Assembly (NCBI RefSeq): GCF_000090795.2
Contig: NW_003546425.1
Location: 129,266-172,369, forward strand
Direction of reading: 5' to 3'
DNA length: 43,104 nucleotides
Origin: Amphimedon queenslandica
Lineage: Eukaryota; Porifera; Demospongiae; Haplosclerida; Niphatidae
In this document: in pieces, positions 19,906-32,031 of the stretch
Layout of the letters: every line of letters starts with the position of its first letter
Numbering within the stretch: the first letter of the stretch is position 1
Program-made: the position numbers and the translations under genes
Notes under the pieces: model-generated
Database searches by the model: none
Told to the model about the DNA's origin: nothing
What the model saw: only the letters and a program-made list of their open reading frames with translations

Positions 19906-22900
19906 TTAGTTGAAGTGCGATAGTTTAGTGTAAGTCTCTTCTCTTACAGGAACAAAACCAGTGTTCTCATAATCTAGAAGTTTATAAAAGCAAGTAGAAA
20001 TTAATAGCAAAAAAAGCACATAAAAATGACTACGGCATGCTGATTTGAGCTAACAAAATACCATAATAGTGGAAAATTTTGGAGGGAGTTAAATTTGGTA
20101 AATTACCAAAACTAATTTTGGTGATTGGCAAATTTTATTTGGTGAATTAGCGGCCACATGACACTTAGCATTATATATGGCTTAAAATGGTGGATTTTAT
20201 TTTGTAAATGACTATCAAATGCCAAATTCACCAAATTTAATCCCTCTAAAATTTCCCGCTATATGGTAATGCACAAAAAAATTAATATGGGTGATCCCAC
20301 AAAAATTAATATGGTTCATGCCACAAAATGCCCAGTAACAAAATAGTAATGCATACTTTGCTATATTCAGCTACTAATATTTTACACACTACACTTAACA
20401 CTATAAATACACATATACATTTGTATAGATAAGTTGGTATTATTGTAACAGTACTCACATGTTCTTTTAGTCTTTGTATCAACAGCGTAAGGAAGAGGAG
20501 GTACTGGTGGATTAGGAGTGAAGGAACAAGGCAGAGACGTGTGGACGGATAAAGGTATTTCACTTGTGTCTCCATGTGGCTCATAAATCGGGCCTACTAC
20601 ATGTACACAAAATGAAATTAACTTTACTACACATTTCAAGGACAAGACTTACTTTTCATCAAGTGGCCATAAGCTCCTTCTTCTTCATCATCATCATCTA
20701 TATTATCAGGTGAGTAGCGAATTACGTCATAGTCTTCAGCTGGCTGAATTACATCATAGTCTTCAGCTGGTGGCTCTGTTGTTTACAACAGTAATAGATA
20801 AAGGGAGCATAATGTAATCAAAGGATTAATGTGAGAGCTACCACTATTATAGATGGTGATATAAAATGGCTTCATACATTAGCACATCAAATTAAAGAAT
20901 GTATACACAGACAGGTACATGTATACACAGACTGTGATATGCCAACAAGCAGTTTTTATTATCAAATCAATCTTCATTACAGTATACTATAACTTCAAGC
21001 AGATATCTTTAATTGGAAACATGCAGCTCAAACTTTCTACGTAGCATAAGGACATCGATATGTATTTTTAAAATGTCATTAAAATTTGAGACAAATTCGG
21101 AGACATTTTTTGAAAAAAAACCATGGGCTATAGCTTTGGGCATTTTTTAAAAATTGGTCCATTTTTAAATGGCCATTACTCAAAATTTGTTATTGGAATC
21201 GACTCAAACTTTTTACATAGCATAAGGGCATCAATATGTATCAGAAAATTTAATAAAAATTGGGGGTGATTTTGGAGCCATTTTTTGGAAAAACTATGGG
21301 CTATAGCCTTGGTATTTTTCAAAAAATTGGCAAATTTCTAAAAATGGCTATAACTCAAAAAACTTTAGTCGGAATCAGCTCAAACTTTCTATGTAGCATA
21401 AGGACATCAATATGTATCAAAAAATGTATTCAAATCAGGGATGATTTTCAAGTTGATAAAGCACAAATTACACCCATGCTTTTTGGGACAAATATGCATA
21501 AAAAACATAACGATATTTTTAAAATCTAATCTTTAATAAACATTCACTGCACTAATTCTGATTTGCAAGATGTACACATTATTATGCATTCCATTATATA
21601 CATGTACATGTAATAAGCACATGAACTAACCAGTGATCAATTTCTCCGACACTGATATCATGGATGAATCTAATAGATGAGAAAAGAATAAGTCAAATCA
21701 AAACATGAAAAAATAAAACAATTGCAATATTGAGAGCTATAATATACCACATGTTATAGATTACCCACTGTCCCTTATCCATTACACTTTAAATAACACT
21801 CATCGTTTACATAATCTCTTTCATATCATAAACATCAAAGTTATTCATGATTTATTTTGACAGGCGATCACATAAACTTGATATGATTCCTCCTACCTGG
21901 TACTCCTTGAGAACCACCTTTTCTCCGAGGCGGAGGAGGGGGAGGAGTTTCCTCGGCTTTTATCGGTAGAGAAGGAGCGGAATTCCTTCCATGACCCATT
22001 GGTTTCTGATACGAAGACTGGACAGGTACTTCATAATCGCTAGCAATAGCAGACGGGACCACGCCGCCCATATCCCCTCCTTTACACGTACCTCCCCCCA
22101 TCCCTCTTAGGCTTAGATCTGGCGAGGAATATAAGCCGCCATTCTGCTGAGGTGAACTGATTGGAGATCTTGACGTATCAAGTTTCGTTCTTGGTTTGGG
22201 TATCGGAGAGCCAGGTGGGCGCGTTGTTGTGTTTGTCATTGCAATAGGAAGGGGTGAAACTAAACAAAATGAATAATAATATTACTTTCGTTAAAACTAA
22301 ATAAGATTACTTTCTTGATCAGGAGTTGGAGGTAGAGGTCTTTTGTTTCGTGGTTGCGCAGGAACTATCAAAATTTAATAATACTAAATACAAAGAATTG
22401 ATGCTGTTACCTCTAGATTGCTCAAAACAACTGAGTGGCCTTGAAAAAAAAAACAAAACAGAAAAAGTAAAAAAAAAAAACAAAAAGTGGCAGCGGTGGG
22501 ATTCGAACCCACGCCATCGAAATGACTGGTGCCTAAAACCAGCGCCTTAGACCACTCGGCCACGCTACCACAACGAAGATACATTCAACTTTACTTACCT
22601 TTGAGTAACATCCTAAATAAAAATTCATAATTTGCTATAATTTTAAATTATTTATCTTACCACAGCTACATTCTCTAATGAAATCTGCTTCAGAGCTGCC
22701 TTTGACTGTGACCTAAACCATAAAATATTTAAAGCATGGGCCACTTTCATAAAAAGACACATACTTTCTTCTTTGAATCTGAAACTCTGCATCTTCTAAA
22801 TCCTGGGTCTTTGTCTATCAAAAAATGAAAAAAAAAGAGTGAGAATAATACAGGCAACACTAAAGTACTTAACAACTACACTCCTGCTATGTATAAATGT

Positions 22901-23983
22901 GTAATTTGCTTGTTATACATGTACATGTGGTAGTTACACTTTCATTCATATTATTGAAAATTATTTTTAAAAACAGCTGCTAAAAGATTGTTACTAAAGT
23001 TTACTCTCTCTGAGATTGCTGTCTCTGTTTTCAAAATATCCCTCCACTTGTTGTTTAGCGGATAAACAACTCAACAGTTAAAGTGACTGGCATGCAGCCT
23101 TGTTGATAAAGCTTATTTGACAGCTGCTCAATACTTGGGCATGTACATTCAAAGTGTATTAGCATAAAGTACAAAAGAGGCTAAAAGATAATAAGCTAAG
23201 TCCCCGAGTCACTCCTTCTCCATTGTTATCATTAATATCTAAATTAATAGTGAAATTCTGACCACAATTTATCATAACAGGTAGCTATGATTATATAGAG
23301 TATACATGTTACTCCAAGTTGCTCAGAAAATGGACACTACTACATTTTGCAAATTACAATCATTCACTAAACCCACTATTTCAGTTACTTGTGAAGGGAC
23401 GACACTTGTGGAAAATAACACTTCATTCAGCGTCTGTATCCACATGTGCTTCTCTGACGGAGTGTCGGCTGCAAGATGATACTTCCTGTCTTTAGTGCAA
23501 ACGTCAAATACGTATTTGTGACCTTTGACAGCTACAGAGCCAGAGACACGATAGCATTCAGTCAGGTTCACAATCCCTAGAATTAAAAGAGAGAGAAAGA
23601 TGAGGAAGGGAGCAGAATTAAGAGAGAGGAAGAGAGGGTATGGAGAGAGAAAAAACATTCATTCTGTGCCAAATTTGGCCACATTAATTATAATACAAAT
23701 GTAAATGACAAATAGTATGACCAAACATGGTATGCATCCTTATATGTACAAGAAATAATTCCGTGGAAATAATTATGGTGAATATAATCACTGAGTACGT
23801 AAAGAGGAAAACAAAATTAAATCAATTTCTCATAAAAGGCAACCATAACATAACTTCATCATAATTGTATCAGACAGTGCAATTAATTGTAATTGACCCT
23901 GTCTGAGAGTATTAATAAGTACAAAACTTGACAGGAAAAAATCGTTAAACTAATAAATAATAAAGATAAAGAAAGAATAAAGA

Positions 23984-24024
<41 letters not shown>

Positions 24025-24663
24025 GACTGCCATATTATACTGTGTTCTATGCATCATTAGTTTCCTCTTAATTTTCAATACAAAACTCAGAGCACTCGAT
24101 ACCAGAACTGACCGCCCACCATTTACATATACACACATACCACTGAAGTGCAGTATATACATTACATAAAGTACATGTACGTGTATGCAAATGTGACCAG
24201 TAATATTAGTGTATGCACAATTATGTTTATTTAGAGAAATGAAAGTAGTAAACCTCAACTTGTAGCGTATAATTAACAAACTTAAAGGGAGGACTCTTTT
24301 ACAGTGAGTGTATGATTGAAAACAGAGCGAGGAGGGGGAGGGAGAGAATTAGTAACATTGAAACACTTAAAATGATATTAAATTACAGCTCTAACATCAT
24401 CAAGAGGTAATTAGCCCTCAATTTTGGTCAGTACAAGAATCATTGAAAGAGTTCCCACGCGTACCTTTTGGATCAGAGAGCTTCCTTGCTTCACTCTCGT
24501 TCTGATAATACTCCAGTCTAACGTATCGCTCAGCCAATGGGTAGGACCTTATGGAGTCACGGAGTACGAACCAGCGGCGCCTCCATTGAGAGATGGACGG
24601 TGCATCGAGTGGTGGGCTCTTTGTTAAGTAGCCCGACTTGACAATCTCGTTATTTTGTGCCAT
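19906..24663 (-). CDS. GAB: GAB-like PH-domain docking protein, ten exons, 429 aa
   Basis: Membrane-recruited adaptor downstream of receptor tyrosine kinases, by analogy with GAB/DOS proteins. Exons: 24663-24465, 23576-23373, 22814-22765, 22712-22661, 22364-22311, 22259-21897, 21669-21631, 20775-20653, 20596-20459, 19973-19906; 1,290 nt, phases closed. PH domain at residues about 7-125: VKSGYLTKSPP, WRRRWFVLRD, LEYYQNE, then KYVFDVCTKDRKYHLAAD and KHMWIQTLNEVL, the GAB arrangement. A proline-rich linker follows (RPLPPTPDQE, GSPIPKPRTK, TPPPPPPRRK), suited to SH3 or WW partners. Tyrosine motifs: DYEVPV, a tandem PAEDYDVIQPAEDYDVI, AYGHLM, IYEPH and C-terminal YYENTGF, a YxN GRB2-SH2 type site. 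Acidic DDDDEEEG lies after the tandem. Shorter than human GAB1 (about 690 aa). The family call rests on the PH domain plus layout; a DOK or other PH adaptor is the alternative. Confidence 0.82.
20059..20268. mobile_element. MITE (AATTTTGG-palindrome subtype) in the last intron of the GAB-like gene
   Basis: Ends TACCATAATAGTGGAAAATT and, on the complement, TACCATATAGCGGGAAATTT, continuing into a GGAGGGAGTTAAATTTGG / CCAAATTTAATCCCTC inverted pair. About 210 bp. Homologous along its length to the element at 41285-41497, sharing the GGCCACATG and AAAATGGTGGATTTTATTTT blocks. Confidence 0.8.
20990..21450. repeat. Dispersed intronic repeat, about three tandem monomers, in the GAB-like gene
   Basis: Best-preserved tandem array of this family here. 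Each unit reads roughly GGAATCAGCTCAAACTTTCT, ACATAGCATAAGGACATCAA, TATGTATCAGAAAATGTAAT, AAAAATTGGGGTGATTTTGG, AGCCATTTTT, then ATGGGCTATAGC. Unit spacing is about 175 bp. Confidence 0.8.
22488..22569 (-). tRNA. tRNA-Leu-TAG: tRNA-Leu (anticodon UAG)
   Basis: Read on the minus strand it begins GGTAGCGTGGCCGAGTGG (A box), has anticodon stem CTGGT/ACCAG around loop TTTAGGC (anticodon TAG), a variable arm typical of class II tRNAs, and GGTTCGAATCC (B box). It ends with CGCTGCC pairing to GGTAGCG (one G-U) and an A discriminator. A TTTTT Pol III terminator follows directly (complement at 22482-22486). It lies in sense orientation inside an intron (22365-22660) of the GAB-like gene and has no intron. 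Confidence 0.97.
23985..24023. repeat. (AAT)n microsatellite
   Basis: About 13 uninterrupted AAT units in the first intron of the GAB-like gene. Simple repeat; length is likely polymorphic. Confidence 0.95.
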
Positions 24664-26033
24664 TTACTAATAGCTACAGAGAAAGGGAGAGGAAGAGATG
24701 AAGGGGGAAAGAGAAATGGCAGTTTATAATGTGAGGGAGGAGAAATACAGAAGGACTAGAGGTGTGGTCCTGGGTGTAACCACAGAATGCATGCATCTAT
24801 CTTTTTGCATAATTCACATTATAATTATCCACTCTTGACATTATGCAATGAACTCCTTTGTTTTGAGGCTCTCAGTTATCTTTGAATAACTTCAAAGAGA
24901 TGATAGGGAAAGGCCAGTGCAATAGCTTCTTATACAGTGGGGAGAATTGCATGTGAATTCATGATTGCTAAGGTGTTTTTGTTTTTAAAATTGACATTTT
25001 TTTCCTACCATGTACATTCATGGTAAAGAATCATAATACATTATCCCAAAACACAATCCTCTTCTAAATAAGTGCAGCGATCAGTGTTCCAACTTCTAGC
25101 TCGAATCTTTTAGCTTTTTTGATGCACTAAAACCTTTTTATTATAATAGATCTACGATTACGCAACCTAAGAAGCAATTTAAGAAACTCTTGACTAACCC
25201 CTATAGCTGCATGAGGCCATCTTCAAAATGTTGTTGTTGTTGTTGTTGAAAAACAAACCTCTTTAAAACAAAGGGAGTGTTTCTTGAAAGTGTGATGGAG
25301 GGAAATGATAGACACAGACACACAGAGTGGTTGTGTGCTACACATAATTAAAAACATTTTCATCATTTTGTGTACGTCCATCATGTGTATACATATGTAC
25401 ACGTATGTGTGTAAGGTCTATATCAACAAATACAGGAGATAATGTTATTGTTTGTGATTATTTATTATAATTTAAGTTGCACGTGATTGTATACATAAAC
25501 TCCATATAATTATACTGTTAATACATACATGTATGTACATGTACTTATAGTTCATTCTTCTCCCCCTCCCTCTCTCTCTCTCCATTAATTCTTTATAATA
25601 CAATAATGTCAAAAAGAGGAGCTTATCAGAGTGACAATAGGTATGATGCTTCACAAGAAAGAGATGAAAAGTAGTTTGTGATGGTCGGAAAGATTTTTGT
25701 TTGTTGAATTACATCTAAGTTTTATTTTCATATTATCCCATACTTTAGTAAAGTCTGGAGCCTTATAATGATAACAGCTGGACTTGTTTTTATCACACAC
25801 GCCAGTTCCTTTAGCCATTGAAAGCTAATGCTTTGAAAAGAAACTGAGGATGCTTCAAAACTTTAGCATTAAAATTAATTTTAGTTTGACTATCATAATT
25901 ATTTTAAGTAATAAGGTTGCGTTGTATGTACATTAATATACTATAATACCGTAAAATTTTCTGCAATTATACAATGTAGTTATATCATATCTCTGTGTGT
26001 TAAAATTGTTTTCATGACACATCTTTCATTTTC
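24664..26033. other. Intergenic region: DNAH6 3' flank and docking-protein promoter
   Basis: 1.37 kb with no recognisable gene. Contains (GTT)n near 25230-25248, a TACATG run near 25525-25545 and a CT-rich stretch at 25559-25582. The rest is AT-rich without evident structure. Confidence 0.45.
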
Positions 26034-29000
26034 CTATTCACTTAATTGACACAGTAAAGCAGACCCCATTGATATCCAATAGTCCTGAGGCTTACTGGAT
26101 GGTAATTGGAACGCAACAACAAAATTAGTAGAATGACCTACACAGAGGATACACATGAGTACTATAGTGGCCAGTTTGAGAGGTAACGTTTATACCTGTG
26201 GTTGATAGGACTCCAGCTCTTGCACCTGTTTTGTATAGCGGAGCAGTGTAATCGCTAGGATCAATAGTGTGGTTCCTTCTCGGTTCCATATGAGTGACAG
26301 GGAGACACTGAGAGAGAGAGAGAGAGAGAGGAAAAGAAAGAAGTAAAAATATATATCAGGAGGAAGTAGAAACATTGATAGTAAATTGTTATCTTTATTC
26401 ATCTTGCATTTTTGTATAATTGCCCCTAGCTCTCTCTCACTCTTTTTGTCTCTCTCTTTCCTTCATTCTCCCCTTCTCTGTCTCCCTCTCTCTCTCTCTC
26501 CTTTTACTGGATTCATTTCTCCAGGCACAGAGTCAATAATTTGCATCGAGTCATCGTCCCATTTCATTGCTTCCATGAACAACCCGTGGATCAATACACC
26601 ATCCTCTGGAGACTCCAACTACAGTACAATAAATAGAGAACCAAGTATAAGTACTGAAATATGAAGGTATGAAAGTATGAAAGTAATAAGCATGAAAGTA
26701 TAGACCATATGTATCAAAGTATAAAAGCATTGGTATAAAAGTATGGAAGTATTGACAATGAATTGTATTTAAAAGGGAGTTTAGCCATAGTACAGATATT
26801 ATGAATCTAAAATGAAACAGCTATACATTGCCAATCTACACAAATGTAAATAATTTGTCAGGATTACATTTTACTACTATAATATACATGTACATGTACA
26901 TCAATACATGTAAGAACATATTGGGGTATTATTATTACATTTTCTACAAGTTTCTCTTCCTCTCCTTTCTGACAGGCAGCATAAAAAGCCTCTTGGTCAA
27001 GATAGTGAGGGAGTATGGTAAACTTGAAGCTCAACTCGTCGATCGGTAGGTTATAATTTCTAGCATGATTCTGCAGTGCACCAGTTAAAAACCCTATTGA
27101 AAAGAAGAGGATAGTAACTCCATTATTATTATTACGAACCTTGTGGAAAGAAAAAGCCAGACATCCAGTAAGACTTAGGCGAGCCGATAAGAATCCATCG
27201 CTCGATAAAGTTTAGCCTGAGTACTAGGTCTTTGACCCAGGACGATAATGGTTTAAGAGAAGGATAAGCAGCAGTAGCCCATAAACCTGGGACCTGTATG
27301 GTAAAATCAACACAGTAATACATGTAAGGGATTGCTATTGAGTGGTGATGCAGTGATGTCCCATTAAGTACAATGTACTTTAATACTATTATTGTACATG
27401 TACTGTAGCTTACCTGGTTGTTTAAGAAACTAGTGTACACTCTTTCCAATTCTTCAGACATTACTACAAGACCTTTGATAGCTTTCTGGATACTTTTTAA
27501 TGAGCTCTATAAAGGGAAGGAGAAGGAGGAATAGCAATTATACACTATAATAGTGACATACCTTAATAACTCTGATGAGATTATTAAATCTGTCAACTTC
27601 TTGACTGAGTACAGTAGATAATGAGCTAATCTGACCACTCTCATTTGTCTAAACAATAAAAAATAATGTACATGTACACATGCTAAATACATGCATTCAA
27701 ATCACGATTTTATCATTCATTTAATTCAAAGCGTCTTACAGCAAACAATGAAGGCTCTGCTTTATCTAGATCAAGTGTATCCATTATACGTTGAAGGATA
27801 TTCTCAGCTAAATCATACACAATCTCATCGTTGGTCTTTCCTCCTCCGCTGCTGGCCATTCTTGGCTGCACATCAAGGACTGTAGTTACTAATGTAAAGG
27901 TTTCTTGAGTCTAAAAAGAGAGAGAGAGGAGAGGGGAGAGATAGAGACAGAGACAGAAAAAGAGGAGGGATAGAGAGAGAGAGAGGAAGAGGAGAAATAG
28001 AAGAGAGGAAGAGGAGAAATAGAAGAGAGGAAGAGGAGAAATAGAAGAGAGGAAAATGGTGTGGATGTACACATGTACATATTAGTGGGGAAGTATGCAG
28101 CACATGCAGCACAGAAAGGTTTGAGTGGAAAGGCTTGAATTAGCAGCTAGATGTGGTGTACCTGAAAGGCAATGTTGGCATTCTCGTGCATACCAAACAC
28201 TTCAGGATCATCGTCATAAGGCAAAGCATCAATAAAATCACGATAGACCTTGATTGAATCAGCCTCAGGAGAATAATAATTACCTGAACGAAATTAATAA
28301 ATAAAATAAGTACATGTACAAGCACATCCATACTCATACATCATAAATCTATTGCATAGCTATAAATTTTTGTAGCTGAAAATTGAAGGCCAAGGCGCAT
28401 TTAAAGAAATAAAATTTGCAAAAAGTTAGGGTCATAATAATAATTTCTAGCTACATGTACATGTATAATGGTACATGTACATGTACATGTGCAGCCGAAT
28501 AAGTGACTCACCGGACATTGAGTACTTGTATTGACCTTCGAGTGTTTTTGGTGAAAAGAATCTCTTAAGAACAGTCCTTAGGCACCTTTGGTCCCAAGCA
28601 TCAGTAACACGACCTCCATACGTTATCTATCAATAAGAACAGCAATAAGAAATAATGTGTACATTGTATTATTAGTAAAATATACGTGTATAAATAAATG
28701 CTTGTACCCAATACATGACATGTATGTGAATATACATTTACTGTACATGTTCATTTCACTGTCTTACCTCTCCTGTAATAAATGTTAGTGCATCCCATGG
28801 TATGTCTCCATCTTCAAGGAACATCTTAAGATTATCAAGCGCACAGCCACGATCACTGTCAGTGAATTCATACTAAGGAAAGAGGGAGAGAGAAAGAGGA
28901 ATAAAGATGATGAGAAAGGTTACAATACTTTTATGTTCCAGCCCAGAGGACCAAATTTCTTTCTCTCAAGGATGATAGCATGAAAGAAACAGAGGCCAAA

Positions 29001-31992
29001 TATAAGCTTACGCCATGTTATACCTTGTTCTATAAGGATAAGGGATTATTTATTATGGACAAACATAATTATACTAGAGTACCGTTTTCCTCAAAGAAGG
29101 ATGGCTGTATCTCAGTGAATGCTCTCTTCATGTTAGCCCTCAATCCTATAGCAAAACGGAGAATAAAAGCCATTATATTGACAATAAAATACATGTACAT
29201 GTACTGTATGCATACATGCACATGTACCACTAACATGTACCCCCCCCATACATGTACAAGTACAAGTACATGTACATGTACATGTACAGTGCTTTGAAAA
29301 AGCTAAGTAGCTACTCCACAGTTACTCTACTGTTGCGTAGGTAGTTCGGTGCTCTTCGTTGCGCATGCCCAATGTGACAGTGGTAGTAGCGCATGTGGTC
29401 AGTAGCAAACAGTAGCTCGACGGTAGAATTGAGCGAAGATCATCCTAAACAGGCTCCTAACAGCAGAGAGCAGCAGTAGAGATGGACTTGGAGGGCACAG
29501 ACAGCCAAGAGAAGCATCCTCAAGTCCTTTGAGAGCCTCTAGAGTGAGTGAGGACTTGCTACTACAGAACATGTGACTGGGTAGTACCGCAGTACTTTCT
29601 GGGCATAGTGAAGCAAAGAGTAACAAAGAGTAGCAAAGTAAAATAACTACCTACGAAGTTCTCTTCTCTACTGTACTCTACTTTGCTACTTAGCTTTTTT
29701 AAAGCACTCTACTGTACAAGTACATGTACATGTACATGTACATACAGTATATGCAATGCGTGTGTACAATTACAAGTATAAGTGTATTCTTCTCACCCTT
29801 TGGTGGTTCATTGGTGACCTTTACTGCATTCTGTAGGACTGACACTGGGAAACTACTAGTAGGCATTGAGGATAAGAATAGCCTGAAATCATCATTAACA
29901 TATGCATCAGGTGAAGTAAAGTTTTTAATAATGTTCTCCATTGACAACATCCAGGAGGCAGCCAAATGACAGTTCTAGATATAAAAATACAAAATTTAGT
30001 AGCTACATGTATAAATAGAATGATACTAAAAATAGCACAGTAAAAAATATATACACATAAAATGATACAAAAAATAGCAAAGCATATTACCAAGAGTACA
30101 TAATACCTAAAGAGAGTATCCAACGGGCCCATCTCGGCTGCTGCAAGTGCGTGGATTTCTAGGAAGTCCCGTTCAGGATACTTTTGTATTATTATCAATG
30201 ATAAATGTTGTTATAACAACACATCTGTATAAACATTGATTGAAAACTACTGAAGTATGCGGAACAGAAGTTACGGAACAGAAGTTACGGAACAGAAGTT
30301 ACGGAACGGAACGTGATTGACTTCCTAAAAATCCACACACTTGCAGCAGGCCTCAATAGGGCCGTTGGATACTCTCTTTAGGGATTATGTACTCTTGATA
30401 TTACAGAGTAATAAACATACTGAAAGAACTGTACATGCATCACATAGTGTCATTATAAATGTACCTGTAAGAAGACCCAGTCTCCGTTGGATTTTGCTGA
30501 GTTGATCATTTTCTCAGCGATAGGTCCTTGTCCCTGTCCCAAAGAGATGGCGTGTATTCTCTCCATGTAACCTTTCTCTTTAGCAAATCTAAGGAAATTA
30601 CTCATTGGGTCTGAGCCTTGTGAGAGTATGAAGACAAGGGGAGTGGTGGAGGACATGTCTCCAAATAAAATTGACAGATCAATGGATGGGCTCTCGACAA
30701 ATGATTTGCCAAGATTCTCAGCAACAAAATCAACAATAGCAAACACAACCTAAAAATACAGTAGCATTTTTGATTAGAATGAGCTGAAAATTACTACATG
30801 TATGCAATATAGGTAAATCAGAAGAATTATAAAAAATAAAGTATTCTCTCTTAGCTATTTTGAAAAAATACTCTGTACTAGTAAAGAAAGTTTGACTAAA
30901 TTTTCAAGCAACTTAAAAAATCATAAAAAATTAATTTCGATCAGAATCAGCTCAAACTTTCTACACAACATAAGAACATGTATATGCATCAGTAAAAATT
31001 ATAAAAATAAGGAATTCTCTTCTTTTCAATTTTGGCGAAATATTTTTGAGCAACTTTGATAATTTATCAAAAATTAAATTTTGATTAATCATTTCAAATT
31101 TTCTAAGCAATGCAAGAACACGTGCATGCATCAAAAGAACAAAAAAGGAGAACTATTATCAACAGGTAGGGGGTTAAATGCCAACCTAACTTGGACTTAG
31201 ACTAATTAATTTGATTATAGTGTTAATTGTAGTAAAGCTTACCTTTTCTTCTTTGAAGGATTTTGTCATAATCAGTTTCTGGAAAGAAGTCAACCTCTTA
31301 TCCCAGTGACCTATGAGAGTGGGAAGGGCTTCCTGTTCCCCACCATCACTTTCCGGAGGAGGAGAGGGAGGGGGAGGAGGATTGAGCTCAGTATAACCAT
31401 CCCAATCAGGAGGGTTAGCATGGACCTTGAGAAAGAGAGGGGGAGAGAGAGAGAATTTGTATCAATCAATAAGGCAATTAAAAATAAAGATATACCACAC
31501 ATGTACATGTGCATGTACATGTAAATATAAAAGACAGACCTACATGTACATGTACATGTATATGTATATGTACATGAACATCTACATGTACACGTATGTA
31601 CACACATGTACATGCATCCCAAGCCTCATAAGTGTCTATCAAATTACATGTACACATGTACCTCTAATCTTCCAACAGTGCAATGGACTGGAGTTGTTAT
31701 AATGTCAGTGCAGAGTCCTTTGAATGAAGGGAGGACTTCCTCCATTTGACAGCATGTCTTCCACTGACTCAGTGACAACCATGGGACATCAGGCTTCTCT
31801 GGATACTCCTAATAATAATGTACGTACATGTACATGTATATTTCTCTCTCTCTCTCTTTACTTTATCTATTCCAGCAGATCCTCTTAAAAAGAAGTTCCA
31901 CTCAGTATCAGTGATGAGGCCAGCCTGTCTCATAATGTCAATACACAACATGAAAGAAAACACAATCTTATGCTGTTCAAACAGACCTCTGG

Positions 31993-32031
<39 letters not shown>

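Noticed and set aside
22599..22612. Possible 14-nt microexon in the GAB-like gene
   Set aside because: It has AG and GTAAGT flanks, but including it puts a stop in the following exons in every tested phase. Joining 22661 directly to 22364 keeps the frame open.
29821..30198. 125-aa frame on the minus strand covering a DNAH6 exon and the foldback arm
   Set aside because: It runs out of frame through the true exon (29974-29797) and then through the inverted repeat. The residues match no family I know.
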